This document shows, in pieces, positions 47,654 through 59,798 of a DNA stretch of 64,000 bases; within the stretch, counting starts at the first letter, position 1, and each line of letters starts with the position of its first letter. The DNA comes from Sympetrum striolatum (lineage: Eukaryota > Arthropoda > Insecta > Odonata > Libellulidae). Where the stretch lies: positions 12,896,001 to 12,960,000 of the forward strand of contig OX388348.1 of assembly GCA_947579665.1 (NCBI GenBank), written 5' to 3'. The notes below the pieces were generated by a model. That model saw only the letters and a list, made by a program, of their open reading frames with translations. It ran no database searches and was not told where the DNA came from. The translations under genes were made by a program, and so were the position numbers.

Positions 47654-47912
47654 CATCTTTTAGCTTGTACCATCGTAACCTGGTTTGCATAGGTTTTTCA
47701 CCCCCCCCTTCTTTGTGGGTGTTTTCCTGCTGTGGAACTTTTCTCCTAAAATATCGCCTTAGGTTTTTTTTTACTTTCACTTCTTCTAAAGTTTACCTCT
47801 TTATCTCTATTCACCTACTCAAAAAATTTTCTGTTAATCATATAATTGACGATAGGTTAGATGGAATAAGAGACTTTTCAGTCTCAATCTCGCTTTAATT
47901 AAGATTTTATAG
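47654..47912 (+). mobile_element. Two-hairpin retroposon family, copy B
   Basis: CATCTTTTAGCTTGTACCAT, GCATAGGTTTTTCACCCCCC, TTCTTTGTGGGTGTTTTCC, CTGCTGTGGA, TCCTAAAAT, then TTAGATGGAATAAGAGACT, TTTC, AGTCTCAATCTCGC. The hairpin GAGACT/AGTCTC is at 47870-47885. In the first hairpin the inner stem is CACCC/GGGTG, where copy D has ACACT/AGTGT. A 77-codon frame spans the copy but is not shared intact with the others. Confidence 0.8.
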
Positions 47913-48069
47913 ACCTTAATTACAAAAACGAAACATAGAACACTCTTACTTTCGTTACCTTGGAAATATCTATAAATGTGAATTGTAATTAGAGAAAGAT
48001 GAGTTTAAATAAATTGAAAATATGAAATTGGATTAATGTACTCGTAGTTATAAATATAATAATAATAAT
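47913..48069. other. Spacer between two convergent retroposon copies
   Basis: AT-rich sequence separating the 3' end of copy B from that of copy D. It ends in the (TAA)n/(ATT)n tail of copy D. Confidence 0.3.
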
Positions 48070-48078
48070 AATAATAAA
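48056..48078. repeat. (TAA)n microsatellite tail of copy D
   Basis: Seven or so AAT/TAA units, lying exactly where the 3' tail of the inverted retroposon copy is expected. In family orientation it reads (ATT)n. Confidence 0.7.
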
Positions 48079-48290
48079 TGGACTTTATTCGGGCGAGATT
48101 GAGACTAGAAAGTCTCTTCTTACACCTAATCCATCGTCTTATGCGAAACAGAAAGAAAGAGATAGTTTGCAAAAGTAGACGAAGAAAACTAATATGTGGA
48201 TTTTTAAAAAACCTAAGCTGAGGGCTCAGGAAAAAAATTCCACTGCAGGAAAACACTCACAGGAAGGGGAGTGTGAAAAACCTGCGAAAT
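48070..48290 (-). mobile_element. Two-hairpin retroposon family, copy D (best preserved)
   Basis: Read on the minus strand: TAGATTTCGCAGGTTTTTCA, CACTCCCCTTCC, TGTGAGTGTTTTCCTGC, AGTGGAA, TCCTGAGCCCTCAGC, TTAGGTTTTT, a variable pyrimidine-rich middle, GATGGATTAGGTGTAAGAAG, AGACT-TTCT-AGTCTC, AATCTCGCCCGAATAAAGTC and an (ATT)n tail. It has both hairpins intact and the clearest AATAAA-(ATT)n terminus. An 83-codon frame passes through it without a known domain. Confidence 0.8.
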
Positions 48291-48959
48291 CTACAATAGA
48301 AAATTATATATATATATGTATTATGTATTAAATATATATGACATCCATGCAAAGGACCTACAAAAATGCACTGTAAAAGACCTCAAATATTGTTAAATTA
48401 AAAATCATTTCAACAAAATACTCTCACAGTAAAGTTATGCACAACTTTTGAATACAGCGATTTTAAAATATTCATAGTACTTTAAATAATAAACTATATT
48501 TTCCTTTTAATGTTAAGCTTATGATTTAAAGATGAAGAATAGACCTCATCTACATTAGTTTTACATTATATATTGACCAACATTTGATTTTACATTGTTA
48601 GTAAAATATTCAGCCCCATAGACCGTTGAAACCTTTTCCCCTGCTATCAAGAGCTAGTAGAGGGAGGAATAAGGCTTGCTAGACAAGATGTGTTATTAGC
48701 CAATTTCACACGATGATACATGATGAAACTTGAATTACTATTATGAATCATTCTCTCAGTGTACCTGACCAATAAAAATATACTCTTTCAAGGCGACCTA
48801 CGAAAATCAGAACACCGATTCGCTAAATGATTATTAAATATTGTGTAAATGAATGAGGAAGAATAACAACAGCCTTAGTATTGGATACATATCAAAATAA
48901 AAACGCATTACTAACTCATAATTAAAATTCGTAATCACTGAATCATTATGAAATAATTT
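48291..48959. other. AT-rich spacer
   Basis: A short (TA)n run near 48307-48318. No gene or further repeat was recognised. Confidence 0.3.
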
Positions 48960-49740
48960 GTCTTTAAAACGGATTCGATTGGACAAGCTGGCATTCATCT
49001 TTGCACCTTAAAGCATTAAACTGTAAACGTAAAAATTTACGCCGTTTTCATCCCCGCATTCGAGCATCCGCTCCACACCGAGATCCACGCCGTTACATCC
49101 ACATTTTTGAACCCCAAAAAACGAACACAGCACCAAAATCTTCCGTCACGCACCCCCGACCCGTCGCATCCGCCCCGATGATCCACACCATATTGCCCAA
49201 GAATCGCGCAAACCCCGTAAAACAACTCCTCCTTCAAAAAGACACGTTTCAGAAATTGCTTCAAAAACCCCTCCCTCTTCGACGGGGTTAAAGTTCAACT
49301 CCCGCGCAAAAATAGAGACAAAGCTCGACCGCATATCGCACCCGCGACCCCACGGGGCTCTCCGGCATCCCCCTGCGCCTAAGCCTCATTCCCTCAACAC
49401 GCACGGATGCCCCATCCATCTCCCTAATACCAGCACGGCCCCTCCAACGCTCATTACCTGCCTCTCCCGTCCACGCGACGCGGGGGGCCCCCTACTCCCG
49501 AATGCCGCCCACCGCCCGACACCCATAACGCGACGCATCAAAACGCTTTAGAAATTGGCAAGGCCCTTTTTTTACGGGCACCTATCCGTGAGACGCTATA
49601 TACTCGCTCAAGTTGCTTCAAAACGCGGGAAATGCTATTTGGACGTGAATGCGGTTCGGGCGGGGTTCAAAAACTTCGAAAAAATAAAATGGAAGGCGGG
49701 TCGTGAAAACTGGTGAGTAAAACGCGGCGGAGGAATGTCT
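48960..49740. other. C-rich GC island
   Basis: From about 49030 to 49560 the plus strand is C-rich with frequent CpG. Overlapping frames 49001-49291 (plus, 96 codons), 49037-49264 and 49146-49334 (minus) are unrecognised. It is one of the most GC-rich intervals in the window. Confidence 0.4.
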
Positions 49741-51369
49741 AAATACGAAAAATAAATTAGCGTCTGGTTTAAAAAGAAGGAAATTTCGAAACTTTAAACG
49801 TCATCAGGATTTGGACTGTATCAAAGGGAATTAATTTGGCATCTCCAAGAGTGGTAGCGGATGAAATATAAACCTTCATAGAAGCCTGACCTAGCCCAAC
49901 CAGACTGATTAAAATACATCCTTACGTCCTGGATTTGCCTTTAAATACGAAAAACACTCAACGTTAGTGGTACCCATATTGAAAGCTACTTGATCATTCA
50001 TGAGGAGATACCTAAACATCTCTCTGTGATGTTTAGATATTCCGTTTCACGAATTAAGTAATACATACTCAATGTGTTCAAGTAATACACTTATGTGTTC
50101 TAATTTTCGGTAGATTCATGTACACTCAAAAATCCCTATTGAGTACAATCTCTTTCATTTCCTTATAGTTCACATCTTTTGTCTTTGAATAAGATCGTAA
50201 ATGATGAAATAAAAATTGATTATTATATTTCTAGCTCCTGTGTTACAACGAATATGACACTGCGAAAAACTTTCTATTGCAAAATCACGAATAAAGAGAT
50301 GGATTACAGCACATCCAGAAACGTTTCACATCAGTCTAAGTTCTAAATCAGCGATAGATGTTAATACCATTTACATGCATTTATAAGGAATTATGAATAA
50401 GGATTATGAATCTTTAAAAACTACGATAACCTTAGTCGCCGAATTTCATGAATAATTATAGAGAGCATGAATACAGAAGCATTTAATTTAATTTTAATAG
50501 CCAAGTAAAGTACTGTGAAATTAAGGATTAAGCATAACTTATAGAAGTTGGTTTATTATATGCGGTTAGTAACCCATTCCCATGCACACAAAATTACCAT
50601 GGTAATTAATTATAGGCCAAGTAAATGTAAGAAATAAGGGTGCAGGGCACTCCTTAAAATTAGAATAGTTAATAGCTTTAACCTAATTAAACGAGGTCTT
50701 TAAGAGCCATGTAGCTGTAAAATACGCCCTGGAGTACATAGACTAACCGCTAATTCGCTATCTACATCCAAATGCAGGAGTTTGGTCAGCATTACCATTG
50801 ACGATGGGAGCTTCACAAGCAAGGCGAGAATACTGCGTGCTTCTAAAACATAAAGCTAAACTGCGTCGCAGTTGAAAACTTTGAATGTAAACTATGAATC
50901 GTAATTTCATTCATCCGATAGTGCAGCTCCGCATAGATGCGACCTGCTTTGAGGCTATTTTTGCTGCTCGAGGAAAAATATATAGGATTTCATTCCTTCA
51001 AAAGCCACCTTTACCGACTAGAAAAACTGGAGCGCAGCATGACATGGCTTTAAGATAGTAAATGGTCTGAATATTGATAGGAAGAGTGGTAAGTATGTAA
51101 AACACATGACAAAATACCATAAACAGAGTGTAAAATAATCTAATTATGTTTATCCGGAGATATAATTAATTTAATTTCAATAAGTTTCAATGTAAATCAA
51201 TTCAAATTAAGTATGTCCGCACACAAGGGCTGCCAAATACGTTCATGGACTGACTGGGGGGTACTACATACAGTCTTTCAATGCAAAAACGCTGAAACCC
51301 TGAACTAAACTATCAGCGAAAACGGAAAGATATAAACCGTTCGGCCATGATAGGGACTGAGCACTCAAT
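49741..51369. repeat. AT-rich spacer with small repeats
   Basis: An inverted repeat CTAAACATC/GATGTTTAG lies at 50012-50036. AAGTAATACA-TGTGTTC is tandemly duplicated at about 50055-50100. ATTACCATGGTAAT near 50586 is a palindrome. No gene was recognised. Confidence 0.4.
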
Positions 51370-51960
51370 TTTTTAAATGTAGAATGTTGAATCAAGCGCC
51401 AAAACAGACAAGCATTGGACAACGAATAGACAAGACATGGCAATTAGCAACCCAAACCCACCGTACACATACGCCAAAATTCAATTCCTCCACGCCCGAT
51501 GCACTAATTCACCAGTCTTCCACCTTCAACACCGCGCCAAATTACCATTATCACCATTTCCGCGTTTTCTCCTCGCTTCTTAATGACCCTAAGCCTCCAG
51601 TATTTATCTTCCTGGTGGAGAGCAGCGACACTTATAAACGCCGCGGCAAAAAGAATTTTAAAAAGCCAGCGGAGGAAAAAATTAAAGTTTGAAGCTCCTC
51701 CGATCATTAAAAATTCTAACTTAATACGGTGAGGGAAAGAGAGGTGGCATTGAAACGAGTAAAGGTATTTAAGAGGGGTTTTTGGAATGCGGGGAGGCGC
51801 GCGCTGGCGTAAGTGCGCGGGCGGTGATGAAAATGGGCCCGCGAATGAGCAGTCGCTAACGATACGACGTTAATAAAAAAAGGCGCGAATTCCGGTCAAA
51901 TGAAGCCAACGATACGCGCCAAATACGGAAAGCGCGGGATATCTTTTTGATCCTCCTTTA
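51370..51960. other. GC-rich patch with CpG-dense core
   Basis: Opposed frames 51384-51692 (plus, 102 codons) and 51504-51707 (minus) are unrecognised. At about 51790-51945 CpG is especially dense (GGCGCGCGC, GTGCGCGGGCGG, GGCGCG, ACGCGCC, AGCGCGGG), and CTAACGATACG/CCAACGATACG occurs twice. A promoter or CpG-island role is possible but no TATA or initiator can be assigned. Confidence 0.4.
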
Positions 51961-52201
51961 AGACCCTGCGTTCAACATTGGACAGCATTTTCAGTGCTTA
52001 TTATACACTGTTCATATTAATTGAATTTCTGTCGGAGGACGAATTATAACATCGATGATGCCTATTACTAGAACGGTATTTTTTTAGATAGTTCTACATC
52101 ATTTCATACAGGACATACCTTCTTTTACATATCCATACATATGTATCTGTACTGTCTTGTTTGCCTTTCAGATCTCTCTAACCTGCTTCTCCAAAAGAAT
52201 T
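51961..52201. other. AT-rich spacer
   Basis: No feature recognised. Confidence 0.25.
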
Positions 52202-52450
52202 TACTCAACTATCCGTAGGTTAAGCAGGTAATTCGTACCCCTCTTCTTGCAGGTGTTTTCCTGCTGCGGTGCACATTTTTTCCTAAGCTAAACCTTAGGT
52301 TTTAAAACCCGCAATGTACTTCTGTTAAATCCATTTCTTTCTTTAAAAATTATACGACTTTTCATATGATATATATTTTATTTATAAAGCTTCGACGTAA
52401 GAAGATACTTCAAAGTCTCAATCTCGCCCTAATAAAAGACGTTTATTAGC
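52202..52450 (+). mobile_element. Two-hairpin retroposon family, copy C
   Basis: AAGCAGGTAATTCGTACCCC, TTGCAGGTGTTTTCCTGC, TTTTTTCCTAAG, CCTTAGGTTTTAAAA, then GACGTAAGAAGATACT, TCAA, AGTCTCAATCTCGCCC and TAATAAAAGAC. The second hairpin has one unpaired position (GATACT against AGTCTC). It is the most diverged of the four long copies. Confidence 0.7.
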
Positions 52451-53799
52451 ATTATTGTACAGCGTCTTTACCATTCTTGCCGAGCAGTTGCTTTAGTTTG
52501 TTTCAGTGATAGGAAAAAAGAAGTATATAGTACTTGTGATGATTATTACTATTTACTTGAATTCTGGCATGGGTTAGAGTAAAAAATATCTGTCGTACTC
52601 TCGTCCCAAAATTGCTCGTAGTTGTTATAGTACGAGGGCTTCAAAGGTAAAAGCAATTCTGGTGTATGCTTTCCAACTTTTTTTTTTTTCAAAATGAATC
52701 GCGATTGTAAAATAGACATCTTACTGTAATAAAAGCACACGTGAGTTTCACGAGGGCGATTTGCCATTTTCAATTAAGCCCGTTTCAAAGGGAGGTTTGA
52801 TTCGAATTGCGGTTTTTGAGACATTATTATCGAATTCTTTCTCCCTTTTTTAGGGGGCATGCGGAGAGAACGAATTTTGAAGGGCCGCATATAACCGAGC
52901 ATAAAGAAATACATAACAATCGCATCGCGTTCATTAAGCCGGGCGACCTACGCTATTAATCTTGCTGGGCACATTTCACCAGTGTCCATTGCAAGGAATT
53001 GGGATGACAAAAGCTTGTGAACAAATAAACGTAATTTTCAGGTTTTAAGGTTACAACAAAGGATTCGACCTTTGCTAACTGTATTAGCAGGACCAATAAG
53101 AATTTTAAAGGCAAGGTAAAACCTTTTAAAAACATTATTTTTGAGAATTTCAAATATATTTTAAGGCTATAATTTTACTTCCTACTGATTAAAGCGATAA
53201 AATAGAGTAGCGGTATAAAATTTTGTCTCATTTGTGGGACTGATTTTTCTAATTCTGTTTACACAATTCCAGTTACGAATTACAATTCCACAGTATCTAA
53301 ACTCTTGATGTTACGTAGCTATGCAAGCAGCAAAAATCAATTTCTACCCACTGTAGTCACACTTCAAATCTAAAATCAACAACGCTAATGCCTCATGTAC
53401 CCAATAAATGAAGACTAAAGTATACGTCATGGATATGCATGTTGAATAATTTCGTGTTTAATTAATTCCAAATTTGGTTTTCCGCGTTAGTACTTTCACT
53501 TTATTTCATTCTAGAAATATTCGCCTTCAGCAGATAGTATTGACCAGGGAAAGTTCCCTTCCACGCATAGTCTGAAAAAATATACCGCAATTGATCTTTC
53601 TATAATGCATAAAGATATACTTTTGGTAATAGAGAAGGATAATACATTTTACATTAAAGGGAATGAATCGGCAAAAGGGGACAACATAGAGACAATTCAA
53701 TACCAACAAATAGTGAATCCAACTACATTTTAAAATAAATCGCTCACTGATATTTTACTAACTCATATAAAATATTCTCAGATTCCAAGATTTTTTCGG
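52451..53799. other. AT-rich spacer
   Basis: A T-run lies at 52680-52690. Minus frames 52549-52773, 52956-53153 and 53527-53709 (60-74 codons) are unrecognised. Confidence 0.3.
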
Positions 53800-54060
53800 A
53801 AAATGGAATAAATGAAGCAATGAGGTATTTCCAATATCCAACGACCCCAGTTAGCGCAACATTGTTTAAGTACCGCATTCCCGGCGACTGCACCCTCCTT
53901 GCAACATCGATCTGGAGCAATATCTCCTTTCCTCGAGCGCGAAAATTCGGAACTGATTCCATCCAGCCTTTGATGCACTATCATAAAAGGCGGAACACGG
54001 AGATGCAGAGTTTCCTTCGCGTTTCGGATGAGCATCGCACCTGAATGCATTAACATTAGT
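53800..54060. other. Small GC-richer patch
   Basis: Overlapping frames on both strands (minus 53778-54200, 140 codons; plus 53820-54044). No domain is recognised. Confidence 0.3.
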
Positions 54061-54719
54061 AACTGGGAACAATAGTAAGACGAAAGTATGTGCCTTCGCA
54101 AGTACACAACTCGGCTATGACGGAAATTATTACATTTTTCTATGGGGAGAGGTAATGATAATACAATTATAAGTATTGAAAAATACATGAAAAATATCAT
54201 ATAATATCCCAGGGGAAAAAACAGATAAAACCATTTGCTTAATAAACCTGGCTTTTAGCATACGGTTTTATAACAGGAAAGAATTGAGAATTAACAAATA
54301 ACCAATACTTGGTTACTGAATTACAGAGAATTTAGAAAATGAAAGAAGAGATTACAATTCAGTAATTACTTTAACAATACCAAAATGAGTTCTCAATACC
54401 CTGGATGTATCAAATTATATTACCAAAATTACATATACATAGAGAAGGCAGAAGCTATTGCAATTGTAAGAAAATCTCCAATTTTTTGCAAAGGAAGAGC
54501 ATAAATTCAATCCAGAATTATGCACATCTTCCAAGGGTGTATACCAAGAATTTTTGCTCATTAGCCCATACCCTTGAGTTATCTAGTATGGTTAAGAACG
54601 GTAGAGTTGAAACGAATAGTAAAAAGCAAATCTTTACTGGTTAATTTTTATGTCAGATCATTTTCATAAACAGAAGACTCTTGCAATTTTTAAATAGAAA
54701 AACACGAGGAAAAACTTAG
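54061..54719. other. AT-rich spacer
   Basis: A 79-codon plus frame at 54405-54644 is unrecognised. No tandem unit was seen. Confidence 0.3.
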
Positions 54720-54805
54720 CAAACCCTGAGAAGGATTCAAACCCGGAACCCCCGCGTTGCTAAGTTACCACACTTTTACAACCACTTTCCTCGGCGGTTA
54801 AACAT
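54720..54805 (-). mobile_element. tRNA-derived SINE-like head
   Basis: On the minus strand a B-box GGTTTGAATCC (54733-54743) is preceded by ACTTAGCAACGCGGGGGTTC and, about 30 nt upstream, by GTGGTTGTAAAAGTGTGG, which fits a degenerate A-box region. Downstream comes CTCAGGGTTTGCTAAGTTTT. The layout matches 63540-63673. Confidence 0.5.
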
Positions 54806-55140
54806 TTACAACCACTCCCACACAGAGAGCGAATTCGCACCGCCGGCGCCGCCAGACAGATGATCGCGCAATAACGAAATAATGCGCATTTCCGTTTCTT
54901 TGACATTCGCGGAGGATTCAAAGGGTACGCCGATAGCAGATACCAGACATAATTCCATTCTCCGAAACCATACTCCGACGCAACAAGCTCTGACACGACT
55001 ACGCAAAGGCCACTCTTCCGCGCTGAGCGACGCGATAAAAACCTCTTTATCAGTCCCATTTGACGAACAATTAAAACGCGCGGGAAAAAAGCCCGCGCTC
55101 TCATTTTAGGTGGGAATATTAATGTCCCCATTTAATCTAG
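54806..55140. other. GC-rich patch
   Basis: Opposed frames 54760-55131 (minus, 123 codons), 54806-55006 (minus) and 54882-55109 (plus). CpG is frequent (GCCGGCGCCGCC near 54842). No domain is recognised. Confidence 0.35.
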
Positions 55141-55444
55141 TTATACATATGGCTGAATTTAATGTATGCACGAGACTTCTCCAATCTTTGCAGGAGTGAG
55201 CCATTGATCAAATACCTTTGTTGATATTTATATTAATTAGAATTACGTTAATAATTGAGATGATACCTCGTATGTTAACAACAATGATTGGACAATCCTT
55301 GGAAGGGGTATACCAGCTTGTGAAGCATTGTTATGGGCTTACGGTCGTCGTTTTCAGCGTATATTAAAGGTGAACAGATATATTGCTTATATAGAAAATA
55401 TATTTTTCCTCTTGGTATGAGTTCTTTAACGAATATTTGCCAAA
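55141..55444. other. AT-rich spacer
   Basis: No feature recognised. Confidence 0.25.
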
Positions 55445-55515
55445 ACGTCCTCCCGGAAAGTTGGAGATTCTGGTTCGAGTCCCGGCTGCAGCAGACTTTT
55501 TTTCCTTCATTTCTT
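55445..55515 (+). mobile_element. tRNA-derived SINE-like head
   Basis: GGTTCGAGTCC at 55472-55482 is a perfect B-box. The preceding CGTCCTCCCGGAAAGTTGGA resembles the anticodon-arm/variable region of a tRNA. After CCGGCTGCAGCAGAC comes a T-run and T-rich tail (55495-55520), like the other sites. The A-box side is too decayed to fold. Confidence 0.5.
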
Positions 55516-56200
55516 TTCTATATTTTACCTATCTTTGGATGTGTATAAGATTGTTTTTATTAATTATTTTCCAATTTTTTCTTACTTTTTTGTCTTATAT
55601 GGCTTAATTACATTGGCGGGAAACGAACGAAATATATTTCCCGCGCGCCCGTCGGAGCGTAAACCTTCAGGAATACTCGCATCGAAATATTCGCTGACGG
55701 TTCGTGGTGGGGAAAAGGGTGCAGAGGCATTAGAGGAGTGAGAAAATGGAATGAAGAACGGAGGGACGCGAGGGTAAAAGCCGCCATTTCGCACCGCTAC
55801 ACGCACTTCCGCGATTACCGCTTTCTCCAGCAGATGGGAGCAGCGGCACAGGAGTACGCACTCGTGACGCAACGAGACGTTGAAAATGAAAGGGAGGCGG
55901 AAACTAGCGGGTGTGGGGGTGCAGGAAGAGGATCAAGTGGTGCACGTGGGGAGATATGTCACCGTGAATGTAATGCGTAATTGGCAAATGTAAGCATTGA
56001 ACGCGGTATTGCCGGAGCGACGCGAAGGAAAAATTTAGATTAAAAGGATTAAAGCGCCACCTCGGATTAATTTATTGCACGAAGATAATCACAATCAGTT
56101 GCTTTCTATCTGTGTCGGTTGCATACGCATCGGCAGGTTTTTGATTGCGTATCTGCCATATTCCATGATTAATTTTGTAGCATTAAAGGGTCCAATTTTT
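55516..56200. other. GC-rich CpG-bearing patch
   Basis: From about 55615 to 56160. Opposed frames 55582-55872 (minus, 96 codons) and 55738-55980 (plus, 80 codons) are unrecognised. The end (56030-56160) has GGATTAAAGCG, CGGATTAATTTATTG and a GATAATCACAATC word reminiscent of homeodomain and related sites. Confidence 0.35.
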
Positions 56201-57034
56201 CTGCAGTAATAATTAATCTATGGATGCATTGCCACCTCAGTCTACTAGTTAAAGCTATAAGAACACCTATATTCAATGTTCATGCTTTCGAGGATACTTT
56301 TCCCTGCTTCTATATATTGGTAGTCTCACTAATATACAATATTGATGCTGTGGTGGATACGTTTTCCCTTTATCTGCATATTGGAAGTATCTACGTATCA
56401 AATATAATCATGCTTACAATCTTGAGAAGATAATAACAACTAATGACGTTATTAATGGTCATTCAAGAAAGAATAGTAAAATTAAACGGCTAAAACGTAT
56501 TGGTGTCAGCGAATGATTGCCAGCCTCAGAGGAATTCATAAATACATAGTTATAAATCATCAATAAATCTAATAAATAATTTTAATACATTACATAATAA
56601 GAAGGAAATTTTTAAAAATATGGTTTACATTATAGCGATGATAATGGTAAATAACTAACTTTAGATCATTATACGCAAATAAAAGCTAAAACAAGCATTA
56701 AATAAGTCTCTTCATAACGCGATGGATCAATAGTACTGAATTGGCACAAGAAATGATAAAAATGAATATATGAGAAGATTATGAAATTAAACCGGAAAAT
56801 CAAAAATGTATCAGAGACAGTCTGTTATTGATAAAATTACAAGGAAAATTCCTTTCGATACTAAATTAAACTCTTTACCCCGAAAACGTAGTATTTTTAA
56901 TTTTACAAATGAATTATAAGTGTAAGAAAGAAATTTATAATTCGCCTGAGTAATAAAACTAATGTTAACTTTTAAATACTTGATAAATACTGAATGGACT
57001 ACGATAGACATATAAAATAAGGAAATGAAATGAA
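56201..57034. other. AT-rich spacer
   Basis: Frames 56224-56433 (plus) and 56811-57011 (minus) are unrecognised. Confidence 0.3.
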
Positions 57035-57380
57035 ACTAGATGAAATCAACGAGAAAGACAAAGGAGTCGCCCACACAGCAGGAAAACAAGGAGAGAGGAA
57101 TTGAACATACGGTGCAAAGGCAGACCAAGAAGGAGCGGTCCTCCACTATTCCTCAAAGGCGCTTCTTTAGACCCAGTGACAACGGCGAAACCGAGGGCTC
57201 CAATGGGCAACCTATTTTCCCAGTACGTTCGTTCCTTCGGCGCAAAGTGTTTGTGGGTTCTACGGAGCGCAAGAGATGCGTCCACCTTGCACTGAGGGAA
57301 ATCAACATCCAAAGGCCTTTGCATTTACATGAGGGCACTTGGGCCAACCTGGAATACTTCTGACCCGGTGAGAATGGAGG
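57035..57380. other. GC-richer patch with open frames on both strands
   Basis: Plus 57040-57363 (107 codons) and 57101-57295, minus 57046-57324 (92 codons) and 57153-57347. All overlap and have no domain. It could be a decayed exon or element, but nothing specific supports that. Confidence 0.3.
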
Positions 57381-58179
57381 ATTTTTATTCCATAAGCCGC
57401 CTCTGCATTCAACTTATTACTCAATTCCGTTTCCAGTGCTTACGCAAGTGCTCACTAAAGATCTTCAGAATTTCATACTACAGATGACGAATTTATTATA
57501 TTCTTACCTTTTACGTTGAAAAAATTATATTAATTTCATTTTGGCCAAAAGAGATTATTTCAACCATTTATCATTAAATAAAATATAATTTGAATAAAAT
57601 TGTTAAGAACCTTCCACCATTTCTTTTATCCATACACATATAGACGTAGACTTCTGTAGCGTTATATTCTCTACTCATTGCTATTTATTTCGTTGCTTAG
57701 TTACTTCCCCCACCCTTTATGCCATCCAACACATTTCGCCTTTGTCTTCCTCTACGTTTTCCATTACTATCTAATTTAAATTCTCATAAGCATATTTAAC
57801 TATTAAAAAAATCAACTACTTATGCAACCATAATTTGATTAATATCTTTTCACTTTTTTGTCACAGGATAATGAAAAATACCTCTTTTATTTACCTTTAA
57901 TTTAAACTTGTTCATCCCTTCACCACAAATTAAGTCTACGAGGTCTCAGAGCGATGCTGATGAATGTCATTTATTCTTGCTCTTCCTCATTGAATAATAA
58001 GCATAAATGAGTTACTATCTAGAGGGACTTTAATCTGCGAAGCACAAATGTAGTTCTTACACAGCATTCGAGCTCTACAAGGAAGGCAAAACCAAACTAC
58101 TTCACTCCTCATCTAGCTTAGTATTCCTAATTGCCTCCTTCTATAGTAACAATCAGGTGGTTAAAGATCTAAACCGGCC
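57381..58179. other. AT-rich spacer
   Basis: No gene or repeat recognised. Confidence 0.3.
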
Positions 58180-58760
58180 TCCGAGCTCACTTCCCACCGA
58201 AATCAATGAAATAAATGTCCCGAAAAACTAATTAAAAACAAGGAAAATCACGCTAAATTCATGTCGAAACCTCAAATTAAAGCAGCACACCGAAACCTTC
58301 CCTGCGGCGCACCACGGACTATCTCCATCATTAAACATAAACATGAAACATACTTTCTTCACTGGAAACCAAAAAAATCTCTTTTTTAAACGCCGCTCTG
58401 GCGAGAGATATAAAACCCAAGAAACTTAACTGCCTCGAAATTTACGTCACCGAAAATTGGGGCGGCGGGCAGGACGGCCCCACCATCGAGTCTCCCTTCC
58501 GCCAACTACACCCTTTCCCAGGGTTAAAATCTTCCCTGAGCCGAGCATTAAAACCTCCGGCAGAAAGCACCATTTTCCAAGAAAATAACTCCACACTCAC
58601 GCGGTCTAGAATCCCATGAATACATTAAGCTGTGTTTTTCAAACTTGGTGCCGTCCGATGCGCCCTCGGTGGGCATGAAATTGCAGACTAAGCTATCATG
58701 GCACAAACAGGCGGAAGATTAACTTGCGAGAGGTAATAACTCCCTCCATGGCCTCGCGTC
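58180..58760. other. GC-richer patch
   Basis: CpG-bearing sequence, C-rich on the plus strand near 58460-58560, without open frames longer than 60 codons. No repeat recognised. Confidence 0.3.
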
Positions 58761-59627
58761 AAGTTTACGAAAACGGTATTGAATACAAAATACGAGATCA
58801 TTTTCCACTCAAGAGGATTCTGCATCAAACGGCTTGTCAACAGACCATAACAGCATCCCTTACTGGCTCTTAAAGAGATCCATCATTACATTTTGCGATC
58901 AAGGCAACTAATAAAAGAATAACATGTATTTTTAAAAGTATTACATTCATCGTCGAAAGCAGTATATAACGTGGCCTTACTGTAAAATCACCAGCCTGAA
59001 TTCTGATAGTGCCCCCAATCCCTCTGCCATAAGCTAAAGCATCTTTAGGTATTTGAAGAGGATATAAGACTTTCTTGGTAAGCTGAGGTATTCTGCTTTC
59101 TTAATGTCATCATCAAGCTTCTCGCCATCCTCTAACGTTTGGAATCAATATCATTAACATATAGACTTTTTTACGAGTATTGCTCCATTTACAGATATTG
59201 CCACGATAAGGAGAATCAACTACGACGATAAATAAAAATCGTTTTTCCTTGTTTCGAATGTGAAAAGTTTCTCGAAATACATGCAATACAAGGGTAGGGA
59301 AACATCAAAAATAATTTAAGTTTAAGTTAAAATTTTTAAACGCTGTCTTTTATTTCAAATTTCCACTCCATAATTACTACCGACTGACCTAGTATATATG
59401 CAGCCGCTAGAGACAAATAAATAAATTTAGCCTACATGTTACCATTAACGTAAAATAAATAATGTATGATAAAATATACGCTGATAGTATGAAGTCAAAA
59501 ACTAGTCAACAACAATCTGACTTTAAAAACATCAACAATAATGGTATCTAGGTGATAGGTAGATAAAAATAAGCGTGTGGAAGATTCGACAATTACGAAT
59601 GAAAAAATCTGATGTGGCCAGCACATG
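58761..59627. other. AT-rich spacer
   Basis: AACAACAAT and CAACAATAATGG words near 59510-59545. No delimited array. Confidence 0.3.
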
Positions 59628-59798
59628 ACTTTCTCCATATTAATTGAGTAATTTCGAACTCTATATTCCATCTAAACTTGGAATATGAGTGATTAATATA
59701 TATATATATTATCTTTGACGCCAAAAACATGAATAATATTGTTTTACGGGACATGATCGATGAAAAACGATGAAATTGGCATTTCGCCCATAGAGCCC

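Noticed and set aside
57040..57363. 107-codon plus frame with overlapping minus frame
   Set aside because: No domain, no splice sites, and opposed frames of similar length.
57537..57552. Second copy of the MITE inverted repeat (ATTTTGGCCAAAAGAG)
   Set aside because: Only about 14 bp match and there is no opposing arm or TA flank.
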